From IMG/VR virus record IMGVR_UViG_3300023257_000065, positions 1 through 36,051 of that record: a DNA stretch of 36,051 bases. One strand, 5' to 3'. Of this stretch, positions 27,281 to 35,965 are shown in pieces; position 1 is the first letter of the stretch, and every line of letters begins with the position of its first letter. Source of the stretch: a virus. The notes under the pieces are model-generated. The model saw only the letters and a list, made by a program, of their open reading frames with translations, made no database searches and was not told the origin of the DNA. A program made the translations under genes and the position numbers.

Positions 27281-29730
27281 TGGCCATCGAACCGAAGGCA
27301 CCCGGAGCCGACTGTGAATCCTGTCCCCTTCAGGGCGCGAAGATGGTTCCCGGGACCGGCCCGACCACGTGCAAAGTTGTAGTGGTAGGAGAGGCGCCCG
27401 GGGTTACGGAGGCACGACTGGGAAAGCCGTTTGTTGGGCCATCGGGAGAGCTACTCCGACGGACGCTCAATGGTTACGGGATTGACGACAAGGACATTTA
27501 TGTCACCAACGCTGTACTCTGTCATCCGGCCAGGAACAAGTTACCGCCGAAAGCTGTACACTGTTGCCGTCGTAGACTACTTGCAGAGATCGTGGCCCAT
27601 AAACCGGAGGTAGTGTTAGCACTCGGTAATACTGCTACACATGTACTCCTCGGAGACATCGGAGGGATCACGACGATAAGAGGTCGCCAGTATGAGGCTG
27701 TCGGCCTTAAAGACATCGTAGTAGTACCGACACTACACCCGGCAGCAATCCTAAGGCGACCATCGTCGTTTAGGGACTTCTCGGCAGACATTAGTAAGGC
27801 GTTTAACCGAACTGTCAACTCGGTTAGTACCCATCAAGGTCCCGTGGACCGACGGATAATCCTCGACCAGCAGGAGGCTGTAACCTTCCTTCAGCACCTC
27901 GAGCGAATGGCTACTACAGCTACTAACGAGGCTGGAGCACCAATGAAGGTTACGGTTGACCTGGAAACCTCTGGGTTTGACCCCTTCGACGACTACATCC
28001 TGTGCATCGTGTTCTCGTGGAAGGAGGAGCAGGCTGTCGTTCTGGGCCTGAACCTCATTGAAGACTCCGAAGTAAGGAAGGCACTCCTTGATGCGTTTAC
28101 CAGTGTCCACATCGCTTGGGGCGGCCACGGAATGAAGTTTGACCGTAAGCACCTAGTTAGTGCGCTCGGAGGTGTAGGGCCAAAGGTTTCGTGGGACACC
28201 CTACTACAGCACTACATGCTCGACGAGCGCAAAGGGACCCACGACCTCAAGAAGCTGGCAGCGGGTAATCTGAACGCTCCCAACTGGGAGGGAACTATTA
28301 AGCAGTATCTAAAGAAGCCGAGTACCGATTCGTACGCATTGCTTCCTGAGTCGGTACTCTATACGTACGCACTACACGACGGAGACTACACTACGAGGCT
28401 CCGAATGCTTCAGGAGTCAGAGTTGGCTTCTCGGAAGAGGCTACAGTGGGTATACGATAACCTACTGGTTCCCGCGTCCAACGTACTGGCAGACATAGAG
28501 CTCTTTGGAGCTCGAATCGACCAGTCCGAGCTCGAAGGACTGGATGATGAGCTCACGGGAAAGATCTTCGACCTAGAGTGTGAACTCTGTACGATGGCAG
28601 GAGATCCCGGGTTCAATCCTAATTCTACTCAGCAGGTAGGACGCATCATATTCGAGAAGTTTAACCTACCACATATCAGGGGCAACAGTACCGACGCGGA
28701 TGTACTTGAGGCTCTGGACAAGAAGACGGGCCACCCATTCGTTAAGCTGATGCGCAAGCAGAGAAAGGTAGCGAAGCTACACTCAACCTATGTTAAGGGT
28801 ATCGAGCGGCAGTTGTCGAGTGACGGGCGAGTCCGTTCATCGTTTATGCTGCACGGAACAGTTACGGGAAGGCTCTCGTGCCGCGACCCCAACCTACAGA
28901 ACGTCCCACGCAAGGGATCGGGGATACGACGTTTGTACATCCCGTCAACTCCTGCAGACTTTCGAAGGATGTTCAAGCACGTATACGGAAGAGTACCCCA
29001 GAACATTCGAGACGACGATGAGCTGGTAATTATGCAGGGCGACTATAGTCAAGCAGAGCTTAGGGTCCTAGCTTGGATTACCAAGGACCCATTCCTGCTT
29101 GAAGTCTATCGCTCCGGGAGGGATCTACATAGTGAAGTCGCAGAGAGAATGTTCGGACCGGAGTATACAAAAGAGCAACGCGTTGCCGCAAAGATGGTCA
29201 ACTTTGGTCTCGTCTATGGAAGGACGGCAAGAGCTCTTGCGAGGGATACTCGAATCCCAGGTATGTCCTACGAAGAGGCCGTGGAGTACATCAACGACTT
29301 CTTTCGTAAGATGCCACGTGTTACCGACTGGTACCAGAAGACCAAGGCTCAGGTCCGTCGAACAGGAATGGTTACTTCCCTTGTCGGGAGAGAACGACGA
29401 TTCGGAATTGTCACCCAAGAGGTGCTACGTGACGTCGAGAACCAAGCTGTCAACTTTATGTGTCAGTCTCCAGCAAGCGACTTCACCCTTAGATCGCTTT
29501 GTAGAATGCACGAATGGTGTGTTAGATCCGGAGCTGCCCACATACTGGTCACTGTCCACGATAGCATTATTCTTGAGTGTCCTAGAAGACTGGTACCTGT
29601 GGTCGGGAAGAAGCTCGCAACGCTAATGCAGTCGACCGCAGAGGAAATGATCGGTGACGACGTTGTACCGTTTCCTTCTGATATTGAAGTAGGATCAAAC
29701 TGGGAGGACCTGAAAGGAGTAAAGGTGTAG
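27280..29730 (+). CDS. Uracil-DNA glycosylase-like domain fused to PolA-type DNA polymerase
   Basis: ATG at 27280, coupled to the previous stop, gives 816 residues. Residues 1-170 match family 4 UDG: C12, C15, C81 and C95/C96 for an Fe-S cluster, GEAPG (37-41) and HPAAIL (153-158). Residues 224-375 are a DEDD exonuclease (D227, E229, then GGHGMKFDRK and a final DGDYTTR). Residues about 390-816 are family A polymerase with motif A DYSQAELR (588-595), motif B R634...K638...NFGLVYG (F642) and motif C VHDS (759-762). It is the replicative polymerase; the UDG part may sense or remove uracil at the fork. UDG-Pol fusions are known in SPO1-like phages. Confidence 0.93.
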   Translation: MAIEPKAPGADCESCPLQGAKMVPGTGPTTCKVVVVGEAPGVTEARLGKPFVGPSGELLRRTLNGYGIDDKDIYVTNAVLCHPARNKLPPKAVHCCRRRLLAEIVAHKPEVVLALGNTATHVLLGDIGGITTIRGRQYEAVGLKDIVVVPTLHPAAILRRPSSFRDFSADISKAFNRTVNSVSTHQGPVDRRIILDQQEAVTFLQHLERMATTATNEAGAPMKVTVDLETSGFDPFDDYILCIVFSWKEEQAVVLGLNLIEDSEVRKALLDAFTSVHIAWGGHGMKFDRKHLVSALGGVGPKVSWDTLLQHYMLDERKGTHDLKKLAAGNLNAPNWEGTIKQYLKKPSTDSYALLPESVLYTYALHDGDYTTRLRMLQESELASRKRLQWVYDNLLVPASNVLADIELFGARIDQSELEGLDDELTGKIFDLECELCTMAGDPGFNPNSTQQVGRIIFEKFNLPHIRGNSTDADVLEALDKKTGHPFVKLMRKQRKVAKLHSTYVKGIERQLSSDGRVRSSFMLHGTVTGRLSCRDPNLQNVPRKGSGIRRLYIPSTPADFRRMFKHVYGRVPQNIRDDDELVIMQGDYSQAELRVLAWITKDPFLLEVYRSGRDLHSEVAERMFGPEYTKEQRVAAKMVNFGLVYGRTARALARDTRIPGMSYEEAVEYINDFFRKMPRVTDWYQKTKAQVRRTGMVTSLVGRERRFGIVTQEVLRDVENQAVNFMCQSPASDFTLRSLCRMHEWCVRSGAAHILVTVHDSIILECPRRLVPVVGKKLATLMQSTAEEMIGDDVVPFPSDIEVGSNWEDLKGVKV

Positions 29731-29731
29731 C

Positions 29732-30025
29732 ATGAACCTAGACCAGTTTAAGAACGTAATGATACAGAAGCTCAACGAGAACGAACATAAGGGAGGCTGG
29801 AGTACTGATACGCTTCAGCAGCTACTGACTAAGCTCTGCGCAGAAGCTGAGGAGCTTATGGGAGAGCTAGCAGCGTGGAACATTGACGCAGACGCTGTAG
29901 TAAAGGAGTGTGCAGACGTTGCTAACTTCGCGTACGCTATCGCTGACCGGGTAACTCAGCTACACCCCAAAGAGTTAAACATGTGGCCGAACGGTATACC
30001 TGCAGGTGCAGAGGAGGACTCATGA
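29732..30025 (+). CDS. MazG-like nucleotide pyrophosphohydrolase
   Basis: ATG at 29732 follows GAAAGGAGTAAAGG. The 97-residue protein has the all-helical MazG pattern: LLTKLCAEAEELMGELAAW with the ExxE pair, then VVKECADVANFAYAIADRV with ExxD. These bind magnesium for hydrolysis of nucleoside triphosphates. In a phage it may remove dUTP-like or damaged nucleotides or lower host alarmones. It overlaps the RuvC-like gene by 4 bases. Confidence 0.8.
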   Translation: MNLDQFKNVMIQKLNENEHKGGWSTDTLQQLLTKLCAEAEELMGELAAWNIDADAVVKECADVANFAYAIADRVTQLHPKELNMWPNGIPAGAEEDS

Positions 30026-30630
30026 CAACTGTGCTCGCCTTTGATCCGGGAGAAACAACAGGCTGGGCCTGTGCGTACTCAGAGACTGGGAAGTTAGAGA
30101 CGGGGGAGCTCCGGTACTGGCGTGGAGCCGATCGACTCATCCGAACTGTCCGACCTGACATGGTTGCCATTGAGTCGTTTCGGCTCTACCCGGGTAGGGC
30201 ATTGGGTCAATCATGGTCCGACTTTCCTCCTGTGCAAGTAATTGGGGTGCTACGGTTCATTTGTGAGGACCTAGCACACGTTCGGTATGTACTTCAGTCA
30301 GCCTCTGAAATGAAAGGGTTCGTACTCCGTATGCCGGGGCTTAAGATATCGGTACACGAGTACGATGCATCCCGCCATGCAATGTTGTACCTAAGGAGAA
30401 CTAGCGATGACGAACGGTTCAGAGATTACTTTCGGGCCAAACCGCAAGTTAGAGGTGCCCTTGCACGCGTTGACGGACTCACAGCAAAAGACGATGCTCC
30501 GAGTCCCTGGAGCCGTAAAGAGGATCGGGAAGATCCTAGTGCCGCAGGAGCTCCGGCTACTGGAGATGTTGGTGCTTCTGGTTCCGGAGATCCAAATGTG
30601 CGAGGGGGTCTGGTCGTGGTACCAAAATGA
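30022..30630 (+). CDS. RuvC-like resolvase/nuclease with a long out-of-frame overlap
   Basis: ATG at 30022 follows GAGGAGGACTC. The 202 residues begin VLAFDPGETTGWACAYS, with first catalytic Asp and GxTTG turn, then MVAIESF with the Glu, typical of RNase H-fold RuvC-like phage proteins; DASRHAMLYL may hold the last acidic residue. The core ends near residue 128. The remaining 74 residues (Ser/Ala/Gly-rich) overlap the helicase gene in another frame by 224 bases. It probably resolves branched DNA before packaging or in recombination. Confidence 0.78.
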   Translation: MTTVLAFDPGETTGWACAYSETGKLETGELRYWRGADRLIRTVRPDMVAIESFRLYPGRALGQSWSDFPPVQVIGVLRFICEDLAHVRYVLQSASEMKGFVLRMPGLKISVHEYDASRHAMLYLRRTSDDERFRDYFRAKPQVRGALARVDGLTAKDDAPSPWSRKEDREDPSAAGAPATGDVGASGSGDPNVRGGLVVVPK

Positions 30631-32068
30631 ACGACGAGTTGAGAAGTCACTCATCAAGTTCGGAGGAAGAAAAGACGCTCAGCTCAAGCACTTCGAGCGT
30701 GCAGATGAACTCTATCCGTTCCAACGTGTTGGGGCAGAGTTCATCAATATGGCTGGGAGAGCACTCCTGTGCGACGAGACAGGACTGGGCAAGACTGCAA
30801 CCTCAATCGCAGCTGTAGTGAGCTCTCAGATGATGATGAGGGTCTTAGTTATCTGTCCGAACTCACTCAAGCTCTGGTGGGCCGACGAGATACGAAGGTG
30901 GGACCCTACGGGTCGTAGAGTAACCGTAGCAAACTCCGCTACTCGAGAGGTTGACATTAAGCGGTTCATGAGTGGTACCGGCTGGCTAGTTGTTAACTGG
31001 GAGCTTGCAAGAATCGGGACGGAGTTGCTGGATCAGTTTGTATGGGACTGGATGATCTGTGATGAGGCACATAGAATCAAGAATAGACGTACTCTCACGT
31101 ACAAGAGTGTCTCGCAGCTAATGTTTACTAGACTCATTCTTGCAACTGGAACCCCAATGTCGAATGAGCCTGGAGAGCTCTGGTCACTGCTTCACTTGCT
31201 AGCCCCTAGCGAGTTTCCGTCGTACTGGAGGTTCTATGAAATGTATACCGAGTATAAGGCGAACTACTTTGGGGGGAGAGAAGTAAGGGGAGTTAAGAAC
31301 TCCGAACTGCTACGACGTGAGCTAGCTCCACGGATGCTCCGGAGAACCAAGAAGGAGTTCCTCCCGCAGCTTCCAGACAAGACGTATAAAACCGTACATG
31401 TATTGATGACTCCTCGTCAATTGAAGATGTACAAACAAATGGTCAAGGAATCGATCATACGGCTAGAATCGGGGGAATCTGTCGACGCGGTCGGAGCAAT
31501 TGTAGTTATACTGCGTCTCCAACAAATCCTCTCTACAACTGCTACTTTGGACGAGTTCGACAGTTCAGGCAAGTTGGATGCTGCTTGTGAACTTATTGCT
31601 GACGCTGTCGAAGAAACGAAGGTTATCGTGTTTACTAAGTTTCGGAAGACCGTTGAGGCTCTAAGTCAACGCCTTGACAAGGGCAAGGTAAAGCATGTGG
31701 TTATTATGGGGGGAATGACTGGTGGGGTAGCTCCAGTCGTCAAACAGCTACAGGAGGATGACGAGGTACGTGTTGCCGTTTGTACGTTACAGGCTGCGGG
31801 TGAGGGTCTGACTATGACTGCTGCTACCAAGGTGATCTTCTTAGAGAAAAACTACAACCCGGCCACCCAACAGCAAGCTGAGGACCGGGTTCATAGAATC
31901 ACTCAAGAGAAAGCTGTACAAATAATCACCGTGGCCTGTAGAGGCACAGTTGATGATTTCGTACAGGAGATACTCGAGCGTAAGGGTGCGATGACCCATA
32001 AAGTGCTAGGCACCGAACTCCTCACGCACCTCAAGGAACAGGAGGAGGTGGGAGTAGATAGCCGGTAG
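30407..32068 (+). CDS. Snf2-family DEAH helicase/ATPase
   Basis: ATG at 30407 follows AAGGAGAACTAGCG, which is why this start is preferred despite the overlap with the RuvC-like gene. The 553-residue product has FQRVGAEF with DETGLGKT (123-130), CPNSLKLWW, VVNWEL, DEAH (219-222), ATGTPMSN, then the second lobe VIVFTKFRKTVEAL, AAGEGLTMTAATKVIFLE and QAEDRVHRITQ. This is a complete Snf2/SF2 translocase. Phage homologues act in replication or recombination restart. It ends by running 38 bases into the convergent lysis gene. Confidence 0.92.
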   Translation: MTNGSEITFGPNRKLEVPLHALTDSQQKTMLRVPGAVKRIGKILVPQELRLLEMLVLLVPEIQMCEGVWSWYQNERRVEKSLIKFGGRKDAQLKHFERADELYPFQRVGAEFINMAGRALLCDETGLGKTATSIAAVVSSQMMMRVLVICPNSLKLWWADEIRRWDPTGRRVTVANSATREVDIKRFMSGTGWLVVNWELARIGTELLDQFVWDWMICDEAHRIKNRRTLTYKSVSQLMFTRLILATGTPMSNEPGELWSLLHLLAPSEFPSYWRFYEMYTEYKANYFGGREVRGVKNSELLRRELAPRMLRRTKKEFLPQLPDKTYKTVHVLMTPRQLKMYKQMVKESIIRLESGESVDAVGAIVVILRLQQILSTTATLDEFDSSGKLDAACELIADAVEETKVIVFTKFRKTVEALSQRLDKGKVKHVVIMGGMTGGVAPVVKQLQEDDEVRVAVCTLQAAGEGLTMTAATKVIFLEKNYNPATQQQAEDRVHRITQEKAVQIITVACRGTVDDFVQEILERKGAMTHKVLGTELLTHLKEQEEVGVDSR

Positions 32069-32348
32069 CCCAGGCTATCACCAAAGCTGTAGTGACCGTA
32101 AGGGCCACCCCACCAACAAGTCCGAGGAGCCATACTGCTCGATCGACACCACGACACCAGATGTGCATCTCACGCTCAAACACTTCTAAACGCTCTATAC
32201 GATCAACGAGACTCTCAACCTCGTCCCGACTTACTAAGCGGACGTTAATGGTATCTAGCTGTTTTTGAACGTGTGCGAACTTAGTTTTCATGAGATCGTG
32301 GAGACCTTGAATCCTCTCTTCGAGTATACCGTTTATTTCAGGAGGCAT
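32031..32348 (-). CDS. XhlA-like lysis accessory protein (coiled coil plus one membrane helix)
   Basis: ATG at 32348 follows GGAAGGAGTATT. Residues 1-65 are a helical heptad-like region (QLDTINVRLVSRDEVESLVD; RIERLEVFEREM), then one membrane helix (AVWLLGLVGGVALTVTTALV) and a Pro-rich end. The order matches XhlA/haemolysin-type proteins that accompany holins. It is the last gene of the leftward lysis set and meets the Snf2 gene tail to tail with a 38-base overlap. Confidence 0.72.
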   Translation of the reverse strand: MPPEINGILEERIQGLHDLMKTKFAHVQKQLDTINVRLVSRDEVESLVDRIERLEVFEREMHIWCRGVDRAVWLLGLVGGVALTVTTALVIAWATGYLLPPPPVP

Positions 32349-32364
32349 AATACTCCTTCCTTAA

Positions 32365-35300
32365 CTAGTTCTGTATATGGGTAACGACGAGGTACTGATC
32401 CAGAATACAAATCGCTATTCCCATGCAGAACTTCTGTGCAACATACTGCACGTTGTCAAAGTCGAAGCCTCTCTCGTTGGTCAGTGCTGCCCCTAAGCTC
32501 GATCCCCGGGCATACTGCATCAGAGCCGTTGCGTCATTAAACTGAACAACTCCACCGATAGCTTCCTTACTCATCTGATCCCTGACGAACCATTGGAAGT
32601 TGGAATCGTCAACTGGAATCTCGGCTTGCACAGGGCTCTCTACGTGTTTCCCGTATACATAGACGGCCAAGATGGAATGGTGACCCGTCGTGCTCCCGGG
32701 GACTTCGATGTCGGGGTGCCGTGTATGGAAGCCTGTTACTACGTCTGAAGGTACGTACAACCCTCCAATACTCTCGACCCAGACATCCATGGTATCATTC
32801 CGGCCCGCCGGCACATCCCCCATCGGTCCGTTAGGATCAGTCTTGTCGAGTGGAACTGTTCCGGCAGTGTTGTTGCCTGTGTTACGCCACCCAACTTTTA
32901 CGTTCTGCAGTCTGTTACCGTTCTCGTTGAGGACCTCTACAAAAATGCTGTGGTCCCCGTGATTCTCTTCTGGGGTCAACAAGTGGAGGTGAACCAGTTT
33001 CGCGTAGCGGCCCCCAGGTTCTAGTTCCATGTCTGGCTCTACAATTGTAACTCCCCAATCAGCTGGAACGTCGTTCCCCATCTCTATAGGGTCCGCCGGC
33101 TCCGGCTCCGGTCCGGGCGTAGGCTCTGGCTCTGGACCGGGTCCAGGTTCCACTTCGCCCATTCGGAGTGCAGCATCCTCCCACTCATCTAAGCATTCAA
33201 ACGTCTCCCAGCCGTATGAAGGGCCGGCTGTGAACATTGCAGCTCCTACAACGTAATCGTCTAGACATAGCTGTTGATCGTACTTGTGCATGCCCTTTAC
33301 AAATACCTCACGATCTATTCCTTGACGCCATCCAACGTCTTCGTAGCCCTCGACAACTGCGTGTGTAAGTCCACACTCGGTTATGAGAAGACCCCATCCC
33401 CACTGTGCTGCCCATTTCATCTGGGTGCGATACCGTAGTAACCGTGCATTCAGTTCCCAGTCCCAGGTGTTCCATGTGTACTCGTGCACACATATGTATC
33501 CTCGGGGAGGTGTTACAGCGTCGAAGGTACGAGGGAAGTGTGTGGAGTCAATTAAAGGTTCCCCCTCCCATCCGAAGTTGCCGGTTGGTAGGCAGAACAG
33601 ACCAATCTTGACGGCAGGGTTCTTCTCCCAAATACTACGGGCGAACTGTGCTTGGAACTGATCGAACTTTGCAAGGTCGCCAGGTGAGGTAGTGTTGTTT
33701 ATTGCCTCGTTGTAGACTTCAGCGACGTGGATGTCGTTAATGACAGATTGGAACCGCGTCGCGAAGTCAATTGCACACCCCTCTGGGTTGTCACTGAATG
33801 GCTGTGAGTCTACGTGGATACGGTATACAATCTCAGTGTCGGGGGCGGCTAACTGAATCGCCTGAAGGTCGCTCACTGGTAGCCCCATTACCTTAACCAT
33901 TGGAGGCTGCAACCTCTCGATAGCCTCCAGGGTTTGGGGACTCATTATCTGGATGTGTGGACAGAGCTTTGAGTACATTGGTCTGTTCTCCTCCTTGGTG
34001 ATCATGTGTTGTACAAATGGTAGCTCATTGTTTAGTGCAAACGGCCCGTTATGCCACGTTGTGTGTAGACCCTGATCTTCGAAGCTGTCGGCTTGTTGGG
34101 CACTTAGTAACTGTACTCCAATGAGCCACTGCATCCACGTGAAGAAGTTTGGGTCAGCGTCGATAGTACGCTGCATGATGTCGGTGTATGTTATCTGTTG
34201 CTGAACGGTATTCCTTGCGTACCTGCTATCATTGTGGCTGGCTACAACATATCCCCCTTCTGTTGCAATCATTGGTACGTATGGGAGAAGGCCTACCTCT
34301 GCTAACAGTCTTCGATGTCCGAGCCACGATCCGAAGCAAGTGTCGTCCGTCTCAATAGTTGCTCCGGGGTTCTTGTGCTGCTGCCTTATTAGGTTAATGT
34401 GGTGCTCGTCTACCTGCCACGGGAGAAAGACCCACTTGTCTCCAGTGTTCTGGCGATACTCAAGGGAGACCTCAGCAAGCTTAGCGAGGTACTCTTCATG
34501 TGTCATTGGGTACCCAACTTGATTGACAGCGTCGTACGGATAATCAGGTGGGTGGTTTAGGGGGTACGGGTGAATGTTTGTCCAGCCGTGACCCTCGATG
34601 AAGATGTCTCTTCGCTCTTCGGGAGACATGTACTCTAAATAGGGGTTGATTATGTTTCCGTCGGGGTCGGGATATAGCCACGTAGTGCATGCAGGAGTTC
34701 CAGGGTAGCCGCCCAGAGCATTGATCTTATAGGCAGCTGGAACGAACGCTCTCCAGCAACGCTCTACCCAGTCCTTCGGGATCTTGAAGTCGTTGTGTGC
34801 CCACTCTCCTCCACATTCTGGTTCGTTCTGGTAGTAAAAATAGTTGACACCTTTCTCAATAAGCCGGCCCACTGTGTCTTCCATGCGCGAGTCAAAACGT
34901 GCGTCAGGTCTATTGAAGAGACGAATGACACACTCAATGCCGCGCATGTGAAACATGTCGACAATACTCAGCCCACCGTAGTACGGATTAGGCTGAAGTG
35001 TCGATCCTCCACCGTCGTCAATGAGTAATACCCAGCTAGCCCACTCCGCTGTACGATCGATGTACCACGTAAGGTCAGCGTGTGCGTGATACTGTATCGG
35101 CGTCCAATGCACCCCGGGGGAGGGGCTACCGTACCCAGGGTACCGTTGGATGGTTATCTCTGGCATTGCCGTTCTCTCCTTTGGCCACTCAACGTATAGA
35201 TGAAGCTGGTACAAGTGGCCATCCACGTACTTGCTGATGACTTTGTCTCCACGGATCCACGGTGGTCGTGTTTCGGTACCTTGTGTATCTGCAAGACTCA

Positions 35301-35550
35301 TACAGTACATAAACCCGTTAGACTCAAGTGATGGGCCGATAGTACCTACTACTCGTGCTGCGAGTGTACGTGCCTCTGTTGTGGGTGGAAGCCTGCCCAT
35401 CCACTTGCCTGCAATGACGTTAGGGCTTTGGCCAGCTTCGGCTTGAGTCAGGATAGTTCTAGCAACTGCTGTCCTACCCTCAGTTCCCAGTATTCCCGCC
35501 TCGCCTTCGATGATCTCTGCGTATAGCTCTATGATCTCTTCTACGTTCAT
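32365..35550 (-). CDS. Giant tandem TIM-barrel glycosidase-like protein, putative endolysin or virion hydrolase
   Basis: ATG at 35550 follows GGGAGAGGG. The 1061 residues start with EGEAGILGTEGRTAVARTIL, similar to SleB-type wall hydrolase starts. A glycosidase-like barrel follows (WVLLIDDGGGS; VNYFYYQNEPECGG, with a catalytic-type NEP; IATEGG). A second barrel carries VMGLPVSDL, VAEVYNEA (an acid/base-like NE) and LLITECG (nucleophile-like TE). A Pro/Glu linker comes next, then two likely beta-sandwich modules and a C-terminal helical segment. It sits between holin-like and XhlA-like genes, which argues for lysis. The substrate is not determined; no signal peptide is seen. Confidence 0.75.
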   Translation of the reverse strand: MNVEEIIELYAEIIEGEAGILGTEGRTAVARTILTQAEAGQSPNVIAGKWMGRLPPTTEARTLAARVVGTIGPSLESNGFMYCMSLADTQGTETRPPWIRGDKVISKYVDGHLYQLHLYVEWPKERTAMPEITIQRYPGYGSPSPGVHWTPIQYHAHADLTWYIDRTAEWASWVLLIDDGGGSTLQPNPYYGGLSIVDMFHMRGIECVIRLFNRPDARFDSRMEDTVGRLIEKGVNYFYYQNEPECGGEWAHNDFKIPKDWVERCWRAFVPAAYKINALGGYPGTPACTTWLYPDPDGNIINPYLEYMSPEERRDIFIEGHGWTNIHPYPLNHPPDYPYDAVNQVGYPMTHEEYLAKLAEVSLEYRQNTGDKWVFLPWQVDEHHINLIRQQHKNPGATIETDDTCFGSWLGHRRLLAEVGLLPYVPMIATEGGYVVASHNDSRYARNTVQQQITYTDIMQRTIDADPNFFTWMQWLIGVQLLSAQQADSFEDQGLHTTWHNGPFALNNELPFVQHMITKEENRPMYSKLCPHIQIMSPQTLEAIERLQPPMVKVMGLPVSDLQAIQLAAPDTEIVYRIHVDSQPFSDNPEGCAIDFATRFQSVINDIHVAEVYNEAINNTTSPGDLAKFDQFQAQFARSIWEKNPAVKIGLFCLPTGNFGWEGEPLIDSTHFPRTFDAVTPPRGYICVHEYTWNTWDWELNARLLRYRTQMKWAAQWGWGLLITECGLTHAVVEGYEDVGWRQGIDREVFVKGMHKYDQQLCLDDYVVGAAMFTAGPSYGWETFECLDEWEDAALRMGEVEPGPGPEPEPTPGPEPEPADPIEMGNDVPADWGVTIVEPDMELEPGGRYAKLVHLHLLTPEENHGDHSIFVEVLNENGNRLQNVKVGWRNTGNNTAGTVPLDKTDPNGPMGDVPAGRNDTMDVWVESIGGLYVPSDVVTGFHTRHPDIEVPGSTTGHHSILAVYVYGKHVESPVQAEIPVDDSNFQWFVRDQMSKEAIGGVVQFNDATALMQYARGSSLGAALTNERGFDFDNVQYVAQKFCMGIAICILDQYLVVTHIQN

Positions 35551-35570
35551 ATCCCTCTCCCTAGAGGTAG

Positions 35571-35586
35571 GGGGGCATAAGCCCCC
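35571..35586 (-). promoter_or_regulatory. GC-rich hairpin between holin-like and lysin genes
   Basis: GGGGGC and GCCCCC form a perfect 6-bp stem with a 4-base loop, starting just after the holin-like stop codon. No T-run follows on the minus strand. It may tune expression of the lysin or mark a processing site. Confidence 0.5.
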
Positions 35587-35588
35587 AT

Positions 35589-35960
35589 CTACTCGCCCGC
35601 GTTGAGTTGCCGTGCTTTACGAGACTTGTCAAAGTTATACCATACTTGTTGGAGTACAGCTACAGGTAAGACTACGTTCATCCAATTGCTCACCCACATC
35701 TGCCAGGTTGCGCTTGTAGGAGGCTTGTCGTACAAACCCACTAGCGTCCCGAACCACCATACGATTGTAATTAGGAGAGCTGCCCAGACAACGGATATCA
35801 CATATTTAGTGAGTGAGCTCCAGCTCTCCAAGAACGGAAATGGCTTAGTCTCCAGCCAGTAGTAGAGCTTGACGCTCAGCCACGGCACTCCCATCGTAAC
35901 AATTAGTACGATGAGCCATGTTAAGGCGTCAGTCTCTCCAGGTAGTATTGGTGCACCCAC
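35589..35960 (-). CDS. Holin-like membrane protein
   Basis: GTG at 35960 follows AGAGGAGGTAAATATC. The 123 residues contain about three membrane segments (ALTWLIVLIVTMGVPWL; YVISVVWAALLITIVWWF; WMNVVLPVAVLQQVW) and a basic C-terminus (FDKSRKARQ), a typical holin outline. It lies directly upstream of the giant hydrolase, as expected for a lysis cassette. No signature of a specific holin family is recognised. Confidence 0.68.
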   Translation of the reverse strand: MGAPILPGETDALTWLIVLIVTMGVPWLSVKLYYWLETKPFPFLESWSSLTKYVISVVWAALLITIVWWFGTLVGLYDKPPTSATWQMWVSNWMNVVLPVAVLQQVWYNFDKSRKARQLNAGE

Positions 35961-35965
35961 GATAT

